A stretch of DNA of 45,479 nucleotides from Mycobacteriales bacterium (lineage in GTDB: Bacteria > Actinomycetota > Actinomycetes > Mycobacteriales > SCTD01), in NCBI GenBank assembly GCA_040902655.1, contig JBBDWV010000001.1:1-45479 (forward strand), given 5' to 3'. The notes beneath the pieces are model-generated. The model was not told the origin of the DNA, searched no databases, and saw nothing but the letters and a program-made list of their open reading frames with translations. Within the stretch, counting starts at the first letter, position 1; each line of letters opens with the position of its first letter. Below, in pieces: positions 45,452 through 45,479 of the stretch. A program made the position numbers and the translations under genes.

Positions 45452-45479
45452 TCCGTCGCACGACCCGCGGCCCCTCCCG

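Overview
This window looks like chromosomal DNA from a high-GC actinobacterium. The evidence is a mycothiol synthase gene, a GlnR-type orphan regulator, a Nur-like Fur protein, an LmeA/DUF2993 protein, a cysteine-rich leader peptide before a DUF4395-rhodanese-SseC operon, and many GTG starts with 1-4 nt gene overlaps. The gene set from about 19 to 42.7 kb (pst, mshD, two-component system, glnR, lmeA, thioredoxin, rhodanese, sseC, nitrobindin, aminodeoxychorismate lyase, Fur) resembles, from memory, the glnR-mshD-pst-cysA2 neighbourhood of mycobacteria and streptomycetes. I cannot assign a genus; a Frankia/Geodermatophilus-like soil actinobacterium is a guess.

Region 1 (1-4.95 kb) is accessory and scarred. 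It holds a 47-nt poly-C run, a VapBC pair, an IS630-family element whose transposase has an in-frame TGA, and an IS256-family remnant joined on both sides to genes that have lost their N-termini (a BNR-repeat protein and an ECF sigma factor). The putative anti-sigma partner is intact. Three tRNA genes (Glu, Asp, Phe, minus strand) border this block.

Region 2 (5.3-12 kb) holds a sugar-handling trio (DUF2064 transferase, GT2 transferase, SDR epimerase) with a very strong palindrome inside it, tRNA-Lys, a lipoprotein, a glycerophosphodiesterase, a GAF-EAL protein and a glycosyltransferase-like gene lacking its DxD region.

Region 3 (12-23 kb) concerns phosphate and arsenic. It contains two wrecked phosphatase-type genes (a frameshifted GDPD-PhoD chimera and a multiply frameshifted PhoX-like gene) around a second VapBC pair, then methylglyoxal synthase, an intact Tat-exported PhoX, arsR-acr3-arsC, and pstSCAB. 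PHO-box-like 11-bp repeats lie before phoX and pstS.

Region 4 (23-33.7 kb) is the conserved core. It has mshD, a four-gene operon (STAS protein, response regulator, histidine kinase, GerMN lipoprotein) divergent from a second STAS gene, glnR, a MoaD/ThiS-like protein, a membrane protein with lmeA, a third VapBC pair, a membrane thioredoxin, and the cysteine leader with DUF4395, thiosulfate sulfurtransferase and sseC.

Region 5 (33.7-45.5 kb) has a WxL-like secreted protein with a DUF916-like membrane partner, a 33-aa membrane peptide, an esterase, nitrobindin, a decayed HEPN/MNT toxin-antitoxin pair, a nucleotide-sugar dehydrogenase, a small unknown gene, a toxin-first PIN/antitoxin pair with a clear operator, aminodeoxychorismate lyase, Nur and an 883-aa repetitive secreted protein.

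The best candidates for undescribed biology are the STAS/two-component locus, where one STAS protein has Glu at the usual phospho-Ser position and mirrored 11-bp repeats lie between the divergent genes, and the WxL/DUF916 surface pair.
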